NCBI GenBank assembly: GCA_016630955.3
Contig: CM049987.1
Coordinates: 1,798,001 to 1,862,000 of the forward strand
DNA from: Didymella arachidicola
Lineage: Eukaryota; Ascomycota; Dothideomycetes; Pleosporales; Didymellaceae
Direction: 5' to 3'
DNA length: 64,000 bases
Within the stretch, counting starts at the first letter, position 1. Each line of letters opens with the position of its first letter. The position numbers and the translations under genes were made by a program. Shown piece by piece: positions 11,165 to 21,312 of this stretch. The notes below the pieces were generated by a model that was not told the origin of the DNA, made no database searches, and saw nothing but the letters and a program-made list of their open reading frames with translations.

Positions 11165-12006
11165 TTAGCTCTTTGCCTCAGCTTCTCGGAGTTCAGCATC
11201 GAGTCGTTTCCCCTCCTCAACCAGCTCCTCGTATTCGCGATCTGCACGACTGATCTCGGCTGCTCTCTCGGCTGCTTTGGCGTAGTACTTGTCGTTGTAC
11301 TTGTGGTAGTTTGCTTGATACTGATCATCAGCTCGACTGTTTGAGAACCGTGCAGTGTCGCATGCACCCCACATCAGCGCAGCAGTGAATTGCGGCAACT
11401 CTTTGAGGCAGCCCGATGATACACTGGTTCCGGCGTGCTGTATGTTGAAACTGAGACCAGTGTAGTAGTAACTACTTCCGAATCGACAAAACAACTCTTC
11501 TCCGAGTTGACATTCGACTGCACTGATGGGGTAGGCAACGACGTAATGTTGGAAATCAAATTGTGGCAAATTATTCGCATCATGGAAAAGAAGTTTGCAG
11601 ACATCGAAAAACAGGCTCTTCAACCAGCTGGTGACTTTTCCATCGTGGGCCTCTGACGCTCGGTACAATTTGCCGTAAAGTCGAAGTACTTTAGTGTGAA
11701 GGAAGCCGGATGATCGTCCAGCGCGCACCCATCTGAGGCATCAAGAACTTTGCTCAGGGCAGTTATGAAGGTCAAGACGACTTCAGCGCGCGCATCAGAG
11801 CCACCGAGATGATGGTGAAATCCTTGTCTGATGTCTTTGGCTGCGTCGTGTATATCCGACGAAACGGGTGAGGATTGTGGGTTTGGGGCAAAGCTTGCCT
11901 GTGAGTCCTCGCGATCGCGTCGTGATCGTGAGGCCCGGTTTGTGTGACGTTGGTCAGTGTTGTTTTGGTTTTGGTTGAGCCTTGAAGCATCGCGTGTGTA
12001 TGGCAT
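11165..12006 (-). CDS. Hypothetical protein, 259 aa, two exons
   Basis: Exons 12006-11690 and 11627-11165, joined across a 62 bp intron that turns two overlapping frames into one of 780 bases including the stop. The N-terminus (MPYTRDASRLNQNQNNTDQR) is polar and Arg/Ser/Gln-rich and looks disordered. The middle is a folded-looking block with SFTLNWLKSLFFDVCKLLFHDANNLPQF and a CRFGSSYYYTGLSFN segment. The C-terminus is a long charged helix (AAERAAEISRADREYEELVEE) that should form a coiled coil. I do not recognise the family. The clean frame through the splice junction is the main reason to accept it as a gene. Confidence 0.6.
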
Positions 12007-13099
12007 GATTGGTGACTGAAGAATGGAGGGAGTTCGCGAAATTTTCCAATGTAAACAATCCTGCGCTAGCGATCGTGAACAGGAAGTCGCAACTGCCAAG
12101 TTGATTGACAGCCCTGGCACGGCACGAGTGCCCATCCTCATGTCGCACCGTAGATCTCCGTATGTAATGGAACCCTGAACTCGCTAGCGGGAAGAAATCC
12201 AACGACTCGGGTTGTCACCACAGTCGACTAAGTGCACGTGCTTGGCAGGACCGTCGTGGTTCACCTCTGGGATCACTATCACCGCTGCGGAGCCAGGTAA
12301 ACACCAATAACAGCCTCGAAGGCATTTCAGAGCACCAAGAAGCAGTCAAATCATATTCATATTGCACGAGATACGTCGCCTGTCTAGCACTGATCAGTAC
12401 TAAATTACGCGTGGGCTTGAGCTCGAGCCTGACTGCGTTTGTTTTAAGCTCGCTGACCGGATCGGCGACCGGTTCTGGGGACCGGTTGTGAGTATCTGGA
12501 CTTAACGCACAATATCAACATTTTGCCATTGCCAAAGTGTGATACTTTGAGGGACACAGGGCCTGGTTGCACAAAATCAAAGTGTGCAAGGTTCGAGCTC
12601 TTTCGAGAAAGACTTGAAGGATCAGAAACCCCCATGTAGTCCCATGGACGGAACATCGTGTAGCTTTCAATTCCTTGAGCTTTGTAGGGCACTCGGACAC
12701 TTGCGCTATGATTTCTCGCGCTCTCAAACCGCACTTTGGGTGTGACTCGAAAGAATAACAGTCATGTTCCATAGTTTCCAGATACCTTCATTGCTGTGGT
12801 AATTTTTGGAATATGCATTTTTTAAACATTTGTAAGACCAGGTGGTAGCAGCGGGATCGACATGTATCTTGGCCAGAGACATGATGGATATGGGACCCTG
12901 GCACCGACATTCTGCAGCGCCTGCGAGCCACAGCTCTTGTATAACCAGATCAAAAGGCCACATCTTTGGCCCCGGTCCACTGCATGACGAGACCTTGTAT
13001 CACCTCGATGCTTTTCTGTCGTTCCTGCCCTTCATAGTCACACTGAATACCTCATCCATGTGTATGCCACTCATGATCCATGGTTGCTGGCGTGGCCAC
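12007..13099. other. Intergenic region with weak protein-like traces
   Basis: No complete gene. On the minus strand, 12963-12515 contains two short frames with Leu-rich, F-box/LRR-like wording (for example ARTLHTLILCNQALCPSK). They lie in different frames, have no convincing splice sites and no start context. They could be the remains of a gene but I would not annotate them as one. Confidence 0.35.
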
Positions 13100-14022
13100 T
13101 CACTCCTCGTCGTCTACCTTCAAACGTATCCGAGCTCCTACAGGCAGACCAAGCTCGATTCGCCAACCTTCGTCCTCTTTGCTGTATGGTTGGTACATCC
13201 AGTCTTCTGCGAACTCGGCCTTGACCCAAAACGTCAGCCTGGGTACAAACTGGCCGTACAGGAATATCCCGTCTATGGCGCCGAATACTTCCGACTGGAC
13301 GGCCTCCAACGCTACCGAGCTAGATTTGGTGGAGAGGAAGTCCCAGAACTTAGGGTATAGGAGACGCGAATTCAGCAAAACACTGCCGAGATTGGAATCA
13401 ACAACGTCGGCACCAAGCTCAGCGTATTCTTCAATCTCAGGGCTCGTAAATTCGGCCCTCACCTTGGAAAACGTGTTGATCAAGATGAGAGCATCGCGGA
13501 TGCAGATATCGTAGCCTTCTTTTCCTCTCAGTCCAATGTCAATGTTTCCGCGGTAGTCAATTGAGCCTCCACCCCGCCGAACGACGAAGAGGTGCGGGTA
13601 CAAGTCTAGATATTCCAGGTCAACGCCAGTGCGGACCATAGAGTACATCGGCAAGAACTCCCGTCGAACTTCTGAGCAAGTCTGGCTCAAACCAAGATAT
13701 GGGCGACGCAGATCGCTCCAGCTTTTGGCTGTATTAGGTGTGACATGGCGCCTGCGCCTCTTACGTTTGGGCGCGATCAGGCGAGGTAGCATGTCTTGAC
13801 GGTGTTCGAACCGAGCCCAATCGTGCATGGCTTCGATTTTGTGCAAAGTTTGGAGGATCTGCTTCTTGAATGGCCTTCGCGTCCTCGACCGCGAACTCGT
13901 AGATGCGGTTCCGGATCTCTGCAATCTTCGGGTCAACTGATGGTATCGCACGGGACCAACATTAACGTACCTGCAGGGAGGGCAAGGAAGCGGAAATGTT
14001 GTTAAACTGCGGTGTCCTCCAT
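13100..14022 (-). pseudogene. Decayed relative of the ELRNRIFE-type protein
   Basis: An ATG at 14022 opens MEDTAV and meets an in-frame TAA at 14004-14002. The same frame then continues as QHFRFLALPA, is interrupted by a normal-looking 50-odd bp intron (GTACGT..TGCAG), and resumes as EIRNRIYEFAVEDAKAIQEAD, the family's start motif. Near 13,860-13,820 the reading frame must shift once to continue in the long frame that ends at 13100. That frame contains GLSQTCSEVRREFLPMYSMV and VKAEFAEDWMYQPY, matching the intact relative at 9367-10254. A very short intron (31 bp) could in theory bridge the shift but is below plausible size. Two independent lesions argue for a pseudogene; the TAA could come from CAA by C-to-T change. 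Sequence error remains possible. Confidence 0.55.
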
Positions 14023-16062
14023 CGTGACTGTTGCGGCTGTCTTGATGTTGCTTTTCGTTGCAACGCGCACAGTTGGTGCTTGCTCAGCGCTGTAGGGTGG
14101 CGGTGGAGCCTGCGGGTAAGTGTTGCGAGCTGTGTAATGAGAGGTAGAGAAGACTCAGAAGGTTAAGAAAGACGCGACGGCGCTAGCACCTTAACTTCAC
14201 CTGCAAAGCCAGGTCATCGTTTGGAGCCTGTCTCCTCATCGCACATGACTGACACATGGCTCTCGTCTCACGATGAAAGTTGTACGCAACATGTACGTCG
14301 ACAATCAAGGCAGGTCGCCCATACCTTAGTCTTGACTTGAACGAGAGTAGTTCCAAGACTTGGGACGGCTCGTGCTCCGTTCGACTTATCTTTCCGAACA
14401 ACAGCACAAACATCAAGGTGATGCTATATCCATAAGTATTGTTCGATACTGCACTACAAATCACAGGCTTTCATCCGGCTTTTCACCGAGTTATCCTGCC
14501 TGAGACTTACGACTGTTCGCGCAGCTCTACTCGAAACAACGTAGTGACAGACGTAATTAGAAAAGAGAATAGTATCAAGTCCTCAGATTAGCTCTCTCGC
14601 TGTTCTCACGAGGCCCCACGCAGCGCCTTTCCTCTCGAAAGAAGTCCAGCACCACGGGTTCCTGATCGACTTTGGCTTTAATGCCCCATCGCGCGGTGGA
14701 ACATCATCACAGGACCCTTTTCTCTTCCTCTGCCGCAGTCAGAGCTCAAGATCGGTAGAAACCCCCTCCACGCATCCCTTCCGGCGGCCCAGCAACAACG
14801 ACCATGCATCCCCACGTTCGACACCTGCGGTGAAGGCGCTCGGATTGAAAACTACTTTTGGTGTCATTAGCTGCGCAGCGCAGCCCTCGTCAGCGCAAGG
14901 GAAGAGCGAGAGCCGCGCCGGCGCTTCGACTCTTTTACGATCTCCTCAATGCGCGTGGGAACGGCTGGGCCGCAGTTGGGGATCACGTGTTACCCAGAGG
15001 CTGCGAGGCTGCTCTCCATCGCTGTGCAATGATGGACGAGTAGCATGCGATCAACAGGTGGGTTGATGCACTCCCTCCGCTTTCCGTTCTTGTGTCATGC
15101 AGTGAGACATCAGGGTTGATTAGACGCCTGGCATCCCTTTGTGACAGAGAGTTGTCGTTCACTGGGATCTGTGGGTGATCAGCAGCAGCCCAGCTTTTTT
15201 ATGCTGAACGATAGAAGCGTGACGGCCTACTTACTCGCAGCTCGGGTTGTGGTGGTCTGGCGTGGAAGGCCGACGCGCGAAAGTTTAGGAAGGCGCGCGG
15301 GGTCACGGGACACACGACCCACTCCGCTTCTCAGGGTCTCCTCCGCTCTTCTCTCATGCTCTACGGAGGGGTACAATCACGTACCAACGCATCACGCACA
15401 TCATGACCGCCACCAGTGCCAACATGTAGCAGATCATCTAAATCGGATGCAAGACGGACGACGAAGTCCACCGTAAGAGGCAGTCTCCGTTCAATGCGTA
15501 CAGAGACTGCCAAGTTGGTTGGATACAGAACGTTACCTGCCAGTCAATCATGCTCCCTGCACGACAACAGACCCATGTTCTACACTATCTGCTCTAGACA
15601 GATATAGATTCCTACGGTAGCTTGAGTGTGGCTTGGTTCTGGCTCTTCCTTGGCTCGCGGGACGGCACGCCCACACCAAGAATATCCCGGAGTAGACTTC
15701 ATCAATCACGCGAGATGTACCGACAGAATCGACTGAAAGTGAGAGCTGACAGGACCACAGATCTCACGCACCACGCTTCTCGAGATACATCGCTGGATGC
15801 ACGTGTAATTTCGCGCTGTTGCGGCGGCTGCGCATTTTGGCCCCCAACCTACTGCCAGCCTCATTTGAGCACTAACCATCTCATGCAGTGATTGGCATGT
15901 AGGATCGCGCTACGCCAGGGACTGGATTCGAGGAATATCATATTTCATAGATCCCCGCCACAAGGTTCCCCGTTTCGGCTTCCTCTACTTTCACACTTCG
16001 TCTTCTCACGCCGTGCATACCGGTATCCCGACACGTCCTCCAACAGCTCCCTACAATCCAAG
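14023..16062. other. Two-kilobase intergenic region
   Basis: Many short frames are present on both strands but none has protein-like composition, a conserved motif or good splice partners. The last few hundred bases (from about 15,600) are pyrimidine-rich before the ATG at 16063 and are probably promoter and 5' UTR of the downstream membrane protein gene. I see no repeat or RNA gene. Confidence 0.45.
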
Positions 16063-17104
16063 ATGTCGTCTCCAGACCTGGACACAAACCAATGGTACTA
16101 CATCTACGTCGGCAACAGCGCCGCCAACGCCCTCTGGGGCACAAACCTCTACAACAACCAAGGCACCTCGGGCGCCATCTTCCTCAATTCGACACAAACA
16201 AGCCTCAACACAATGCGCTGGCAAATCTACCCCATCAACAGCACCACCTACGTAATCCGCTCCAAGGAAGCCGGCGCAAACGCCTTCGTCGGCACACACT
16301 ACGTCCCCGCCGAGGAATCCGAGGGGCACACCAGACCGCGCATGGTCCGCGGGGACATCGCAGACGACAGCGTGTTCTGGCGCTTCGGCGCCTGGGGTGA
16401 CGACACGTGGTGGCTCACGAACGCGCAGAACGGGACGGCGTGGCATTTGAACTTGAAAGCGAACGGGCTGCTGTCGATGAGCAACAATGTTTCTGCGCCG
16501 CAGAACGGGCAGCGGTGGAGCTTCGGCAGCATCGCTAAGATCGAGGATAAAGCGTATTCGAGCGTCGCGGTATGTGTGCACACACATGCGAACTTGGATG
16601 GGTGCAGCGCTGATGAAAACACAGCTTCGACAAGTCACCGTCACGAGTCCTGGCGCGAGTCCCCTGCCCAGTGCTACAAGCTCAAGCTCAAGCACAAGCT
16701 CAAGCACATCATCCCCATCCCCATCCCCTTCAACCTCCGCACTCCCCCCAGCATCCCCAACCCCATCCCCAGGCCTCTCCACCGCCGGCAAAATCGGCCT
16801 CGGCGTCGCCCTAGGCGTCGCAGCACTCATCGCGCTGGTCGTCCTGGGCCTATTCCTGCGCCGCAAACGCAAGCTTACCCAGCGACGCGCCTCAGCACCG
16901 CAAGAGCTAGCGTATGAGCCGTACCAGGGGCAAAGCGGCGCGGGTCCAGCGCTGCCCACGCGGCGCGAGGAGGAGTACAAGCATGAAATGTATCATGATG
17001 GGGGCGCGGCCAAGTACGAGATGCCGGGGCAGACGGTGGCGGAGGTGGATGCGAGAGGGCAGGAGAGACCGGCGGAGTTGATGGGCGAGACGGGGAGGCG
17101 GTGA
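16063..17104 (+). CDS. Single-pass membrane protein with Ser/Thr-rich stalk
   Basis: Exons 16063-16569 and 16625-17104 encode 328 aa. The N-terminal ~170 residues (NQWYYIYVGNSAANALWGTN, then repeated W-containing blocks such as MRWQIYPIN, VFWRFGAWG and QRWSFGSI) suggest a compact beta-rich, possibly beta-trefoil, domain. A Ser/Thr/Pro-rich stalk follows, then one clear membrane span at about residues 215-238 (IGLGVALGVAALIALVVLGLF). A positively charged anchor (RRKRKLTQRR) and a cytosolic tail end the protein. The order resembles fungal surface sensors, but no cleavable signal peptide is visible at this start, so topology is uncertain. The stalk codons are almost all C-rich, explaining long open frames in other registers. 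Confidence 0.75.
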
Positions 17105-17117
17105 TGGAGGGTGTGTT

Positions 17118-17147
17118 GGGGGGGGGGGGGGGGGGGGGTGGGGGGGG
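17118..17147 (+). repeat. Long poly-G tract
   Basis: Twenty-one consecutive G residues, one T at 17139, then eight more G residues. It lies just after the stop codon of the membrane protein gene, in its presumed 3' UTR. Such a run can form a G-quadruplex in the sense RNA or DNA and its exact length is prone to sequencing error. Confidence 0.9.
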
Positions 17148-17643
17148 TTGCATTTTAGGCGTTGGAATGTTAGTGATACCCAGTAGGAATGCAAGCACTC
17201 GTCGAGTTATTCGAAGCATTTATCTCGAGCATGAAAACAAAGAGGAGCATGCCGATGAAACAATACGAAATGGTATTTTGAGGTCCGCAGGAGAGAAATA
17301 GCAACGCAAACCATGCTAGACGTCAACATTTACAACCCAGCGCAGCCACCTCGGCCCACTGCCTCGCACGCGTACATGTACACAACCACAGACTGACTCC
17401 ATACCCCGTAGACCCGCGGACCCAGCTGACGTGGTACGTGGGCGCGACCCTGCCCGGCGAGCGCACACCGGCGATACCGAAGATCCTGCGGCGTTGTCCC
17501 ACGACCTCCCTGAACCACGTCTGGTCGCGGAGATTGGTGCAGATCCAGACGCTGCCTCCGCCGCCGAGCACGCCCAGCGCCTTGAAGTCGAAGTGGCGCT
17601 GGTGGAACGCATTGGCGCGAGACGCTTCGTGTCCAGGGTTCGT
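17148..17643. other. Intergenic region between convergent genes
   Basis: Presumed 3' UTRs of the plus-strand membrane protein and the minus-strand lectin gene. The open frames on the minus strand up to 17740 are in other registers of the lectin's last exon or lie downstream of its stop, so I do not count them as genes. Confidence 0.45.
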
Positions 17644-18650
17644 CTAGAACCTGTCGCGCTGCTTTGTGCGGTAGACGGTGTAGCCGACGTAGGCGCCGGT
17701 GAGGGCGAGGCCGAAGAGGACAAACTTCATCAGGAACCACGTCCAGCTCCCGCCCTCGTGATCCCGCGACATGCTGCTCGCGGTCTTGCCTGGCTTGGTG
17801 GCGCCAGCGCCGGCGGCCTGGCCGGGGTTGCGCTTGTACAGGTTCTGGGCCTTGACGGAGACGATGTCGAAGTTGTCGCTCAGCTCGCCTGTCTCGGCGC
17901 TGAAGCCGAGGTATGCGACGGGGGGGACTTTGAAGTTGGGGATCTCGAAGCAGCTTGTGTATTCGTCCTCGGACTTGTACTGGAGCTCGAGCTTGAGGAA
18001 CTGGTCCTGGAAGTAGGTCAGGCGGGCTTTGGTGGGGACCTGGGAGTTGCGGATGCCGCGGGCCTGGAGGTTAGCTTTGAGGAATGATTGTTGGGGGGAT
18101 TTGGACGTACCGAGCAGCCGGCGACCTCGTTGGCCTTGCCGTCGTTGTCCTTGTCGTAGGCAGTCTGGCCGTCGCCGTTCATGGCCATGATGTAGGGGAA
18201 GACAGTACCAGGGCGATTGTTCTTGTACGTGTCGACAAAGATGCCCAGGCCCTCGAACTTGTCGACATGGCCAAAGACGGGCCCTGGCTGCGCGCGCTGC
18301 TTGGTGAGCCACATGACGAAGCCGTCGCCGTAGAGGTTGCCCTGGCCGTGGACCTTGAACTCGACGGTGATCTCCCAGTTGGTGGCCGTCAGCGGGACGC
18401 GCGAGAACAGCCAGCCGTCGCGCGAGGGCTTGTCCGAGGCGAGGCGGATGTACTGGTCGGTGCGGATGATGGTGTCGCCGCCAAAGTCCCACCAGCGGCT
18501 CTGCATGTCCGAGTCGAGGTAGGGCGGCTCGAGGCTGTGGGTGCGCAGCGAGATGGCCTTGATGTCGGGGTCTTCACTCAGGCCGAGGCTGTGCACGCCG
18601 GCAAGGCCCGCCAGCAGGCATAGGCTGGCCCATGGTTTTGCGAGCAGCAT
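17644..18650 (-). CDS. L-type lectin-domain cargo receptor (VIP36/ERGIC-53-like)
   Basis: L-type lectins bind high-mannose glycans and ferry glycoproteins between ER and Golgi. Exons 18650-18111 and 18063-17644 encode 319 aa. Layout: signal peptide (MLLAKPWASLCLLAGLAGVHS), a lectin domain from about residue 25 to 245 and one membrane span near the C-terminus (FLMKFVLFGLALTGAYVGYTV). The short cytosolic tail ends KQRDRF. Within the lectin domain are WDFGGDTIIRTDQYIRLA, GQGNLYGDGFVMWLT, GPVFGHVDKFEGLGIFVDTYKN and FPYIMAMNGD, covering the Asp/Asn residues that bind Ca2+ and sugar. There is no long coiled coil, so it resembles VIP36/Emp46-type short forms rather than ERGIC-53. It is divergently arranged with TIM13. 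Confidence 0.9.
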
Positions 18651-19056
18651 GTTGTGAAGTGTGTGTTGTGGGTATGAATAGTGGTGGCAGCTCCCTCTGG
18701 TGTCGAGCTATGGGCGTGGACTGGGCGCTGTGAGTGACTGGGCGTGGGCGTGGGCGTGGGCGGGCGCAAGGAGGGAACGAAGCCGCAGCTCCAGCAATTG
18801 CGCAGAAAAGAAACGCGGAAGAAGAGAAGGCCTGGCGGCGGGCAGGTGGGTTGTTGCAGCGGTCGGTGGGAGCTGGTGAAGAGTGGCCTTTCCGCGGGAG
18901 AGCAGGGGTGCGGCGCTAGCGGTGGTTGACGTCGACTTTTTGGTGCGCGGTGTTTGACGCTGCACGAGTGTTTCCTTACAACTACACAAACTACGGTTTC
19001 AGCACACGACCGCGTCTTCAACACGACCCCTGAATCGCCGGGAGACGCTTATCAAA
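18651..19056. promoter_or_regulatory. Divergent intergenic region, lectin gene / TIM13
   Basis: About 400 bp separate the start codons of the lectin gene (minus) and TIM13 (plus), so the two promoters must share it. It contains a short GTGGGC hexamer repeat around 18741-18765. No further element can be named with confidence. Confidence 0.5.
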
Positions 19057-19526
19057 ATGGACGACAGCAAGGTGCAGATCATGCGGCAGGTGCAGCAGGA
19101 GGCGGCGATGCAGAACGCGCGCATGTTGGTCGAGGTATGTTCTGTCTAGACTCTTCCTGATTCCATACCTTGTCTCATGTCTGTGATTATGAGGGAGAGG
19201 AGATTGGTGATGAGGGAGATTGATAAGAGTAAGACAATACAATCACTCTCCTCTCATCTCTAAGGTCTTATTCTCTCCCTCAATCACTCATAATCACACT
19301 CTACTTTTACCTGCATTTCAAGTCCAAGAATTAACAAAGAGAATAGAAACTCAACGAACACTGCTTCGAGCGCTGCGTGCCCAAACCTGGAGTTAATCTA
19401 TCGAGCGGCGAGGAGGGCTGCTTCAAGAGCTGCATGGAAAAGTACATGAGCGCGTGGAACACGGTCAGCAAGCAGTATGTGGCGCGGATACAGCGGGAGA
19501 GCGCGGCGGGCGGGCTGGGTGTGTGA
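19057..19526 (+). CDS. tim13: Mitochondrial import chaperone subunit Tim13
   Basis: Small Tim proteins escort hydrophobic precursors through the mitochondrial intermembrane space; Tim13 pairs with Tim8. Exons 19057-19134 and 19347-19526 encode 85 aa. The splice (GAG^AAA) yields MLVEKLNEHCFERCVPKPG followed by LSSGEEGCFKSCMEKYMSAW, containing the twin CX3C motifs that form the two structural disulfides. The CVPKPG..LSSGE wording is diagnostic for Tim13 over Tim8, Tim9 and Tim10. Size is right for the family. The single intron is 212 bp, unusually long for this window, and contains an inverted repeat described separately. Confidence 0.95.
19182..19298. repeat. Inverted repeat inside the TIM13 intron
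   Basis: TGTGATTATGAG at 19182-19193 is matched exactly by its reverse complement at 19287-19298. The interior continues with pairable stretches: GAGGGAG and TAAGAC-type purine runs on the left face pyrimidine runs such as GTCTTATTCTCTCCCTC on the right. The intron could therefore fold into a long imperfect hairpin that brings the splice sites together. The symmetry also fits a decayed miniature inverted-repeat element inserted in the intron. Confidence 0.65.
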
Positions 19527-19751
19527 GGGTAGACAAGGTGGTGGATGAGAGAAAGAATGCGTGGAGGGAGATGAAGAAGATGATGATGATGATGCAAGAC
19601 GATAAAGATGAAGTTGTGAAGAGCTGGAATGGACCAGCTGCGGTGTCCCTGTAAGCTGTGTCTTGTAACATGTATTCTGTACACTAGAAGAGTGATGTGC
19701 CCCAACACACAATACCGCTATGCATACGCCAAGTGATGCTCATCGCATTCT

Positions 19752-20753
19752 CTACTGTCTCGCCTGCTTCTGCGCAAACTCCCTCACAATCACCGAACAG
19801 CTAACCTCCTGACACAGCCTCTTCCTCCTCGCAGGATCCAGCTTGGTCGCAAACTCCAGCCCGCTGGCGCGCTCGACAGCCTCAACAGGCACCTCAAAGT
19901 CGGTCAGCGGCTTCTTATTATCAATCCGCGCATTGGGCAGCACAAAGGCGCCGAGCGCGACTTTCCCGCCTGCGCTCCCGTCCTCGGCGAAGATGACCTT
20001 GTAAAAGTGCGTGGGGACCGCTACGTTGGGCGGCGTGCCAATGACCTCGTAGCTGACGCGCCACTTGCCGTCCGGGTCGCGCTTGGGGAGGTACAGCGGG
20101 CCAGTGACGATGCGCACGCTGGGGTAGGTGCGAGTGAGGCGTCTGCAAAAGTCCTCGAAATGTGCCCAGTAGTCGCGGTTGAAGCCGTCGCCGACCTGGG
20201 GGCACATGTTGCTCAGGGCGAAGGTGTCGTCCATGGCTTCCTGGCTCCATTTGGCGTCGGCGGCGGGGACCTGGTGGCCGCGGTCGTAGCCGCTGCGGAA
20301 GTAGTCCTTGAGCTTGGCGCGGAACTTTTCGGGGATGGCCAGGTCCTCGACGAAGACGCTGTGCTTGCGGTCGGCGTTGCTGGCGGCCAGCGAGGCGGGC
20401 GTGATGTGCTCGGCGACCCACGACGGGTTGCGCCGCTCGCGGTCGTACGAGGACGTGAGCGAGGCGGCGGGGCGCAGGTCGTTGACGGGGCCGGGGAAGC
20501 CGTACTGGAAGAGCCCGTTGGGGTCGACGAGGGGCGTGCGGTAGGCGGCGGCGGGTGCGGGTGCGGGTGCGGGCACAACGGGGACGGGCGCTGGTCGCGG
20601 GGGGCCGCTGATGGTCGTCGTCGTCGTCGTCGTCGTGATGGGCGTGGGCGCGGGCGGCAGGCTGTCCTTCTTGGTCGAGTAGAAGGCGGCCGTGGCTGCT
20701 GCACCCGCCGCGGCACCGCCAGCTGCAATCATGGCGAGCGTCACTTTCGACAT
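19752..20753 (-). CDS. nuc1: Mitochondrial endonuclease G family nuclease
   Basis: Nuc1 is a mitochondrial DNA/RNA non-specific nuclease with roles in mtDNA recombination, RNA degradation and cell death. Intronless, 333 aa. The N-terminus has an Ala/Gly-rich hydrophobic segment (LAMIAAGGAAAGAAATAAF) that serves as targeting and anchor sequence. A low-complexity linker with a run of Thr and Pro/Ala repeats follows at about residues 31-70. The nuclease fold starts near YGFPGP. The catalytic DRGH motif is at 157-160 (SGYDRGHQVPAADAKWS), with the metal-binding Asn region in ALSNMCPQVGDGFNRDYWAH. Length is normal for fungal Nuc1. Eight consecutive Thr-like codons form a small trinucleotide repeat near 20611-20633. 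Divergent neighbour of the TCD-type gene. Confidence 0.95.
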   Translation of the reverse strand: MSKVTLAMIAAGGAAAGAAATAAFYSTKKDSLPPAPTPITTTTTTTTISGPPRPAPVPVVPAPAPAPAAAYRTPLVDPNGLFQYGFPGPVNDLRPAASLTSSYDRERRNPSWVAEHITPASLAASNADRKHSVFVEDLAIPEKFRAKLKDYFRSGYDRGHQVPAADAKWSQEAMDDTFALSNMCPQVGDGFNRDYWAHFEDFCRRLTRTYPSVRIVTGPLYLPKRDPDGKWRVSYEVIGTPPNVAVPTHFYKVIFAEDGSAGGKVALGAFVLPNARIDNKKPLTDFEVPVEAVERASGLEFATKLDPARRKRLCQEVSCSVIVREFAQKQARQ

Positions 20754-21312
20754 GGTCGCGTCGGGTCGCGGTTGGGCCGGTCGACGATCGGGCGTGAGGG
20801 AGCAGATGGCTGGCCGAGAGTCGCTCTTATGGCCGACTCCGCGTGCAGTGGCGATCAGGTGCCCAGACGACGCGTGCAGAATGTCTCAGGCGCGTCGAGC
20901 CGTGCCCCCGTCGTTCGCTGCCCGTTGCTCGAGAGAGGTCATCTGTAGAATTTCCCGGCCGCGCCTAGCCTTGTTCGCTCTAGTCCCACACCAGCATTGA
21001 GCCGCATCTTCTCCGTCATCAGCAGCGGAGTCTAGCACACAACCACAGCACCCTGCACTGGCGCTGGGAAGAGATGGAATCATAGCTGGAAGGCTAGAAG
21101 GCTGGGATTGTGGCTAGAAGAGTCGAATGATAGTTGCCGAGCTGATATCATAGCAAGAAGAGCTGCAAAGGCTAGAGTTATTGCTGAAGAGCTGCAAGGC
21201 TAGAATTATTGCTGAAGAGCTGCAAGGCTAGAATTATTGCTGAAGAGCTGCAAGGCTAGAATTATTGCTGAAGAGCTGGTCATAGCAAGCGGCAACATCG
21301 TTCTGCGCCGCC
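20754..21312. promoter_or_regulatory. Divergent region, NUC1 / TCD, with minisatellite
   Basis: About 560 bp separate the start codons. The right half is made of repeated GCTAGAA/GAAGAGCTG units described as a separate repeat. The left half, next to NUC1, is GC-rich with no recognisable element. Confidence 0.5.
21160..21277 (+). repeat. 28-bp tandem repeat before the TCD-type gene
   Basis: The unit ATTGCTGAAGAGCTGCAAGG followed by CTAGAATT is repeated nearly perfectly about four times, the last copy breaking off at AAGAGCTGG. Degenerate copies with GCTAGAAG and GAAGAGCTG words extend left to about 21080. The array ends about 35 bp before the ATG at 21313, so it is in the promoter or 5' UTR. 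Confidence 0.9.

Noticed and set aside
12515..12963. Leu-rich minus-strand frames resembling F-box/LRR sequence
   Set aside because: They lie in different frames with no splice sites or start codon to join them; at most a gene remnant.
20611..20633. Trinucleotide repeat (CGT/ACG) as a separate mobile or regulatory element
   Set aside because: It is inside the NUC1 coding frame and simply encodes a run of threonines in a disordered linker.
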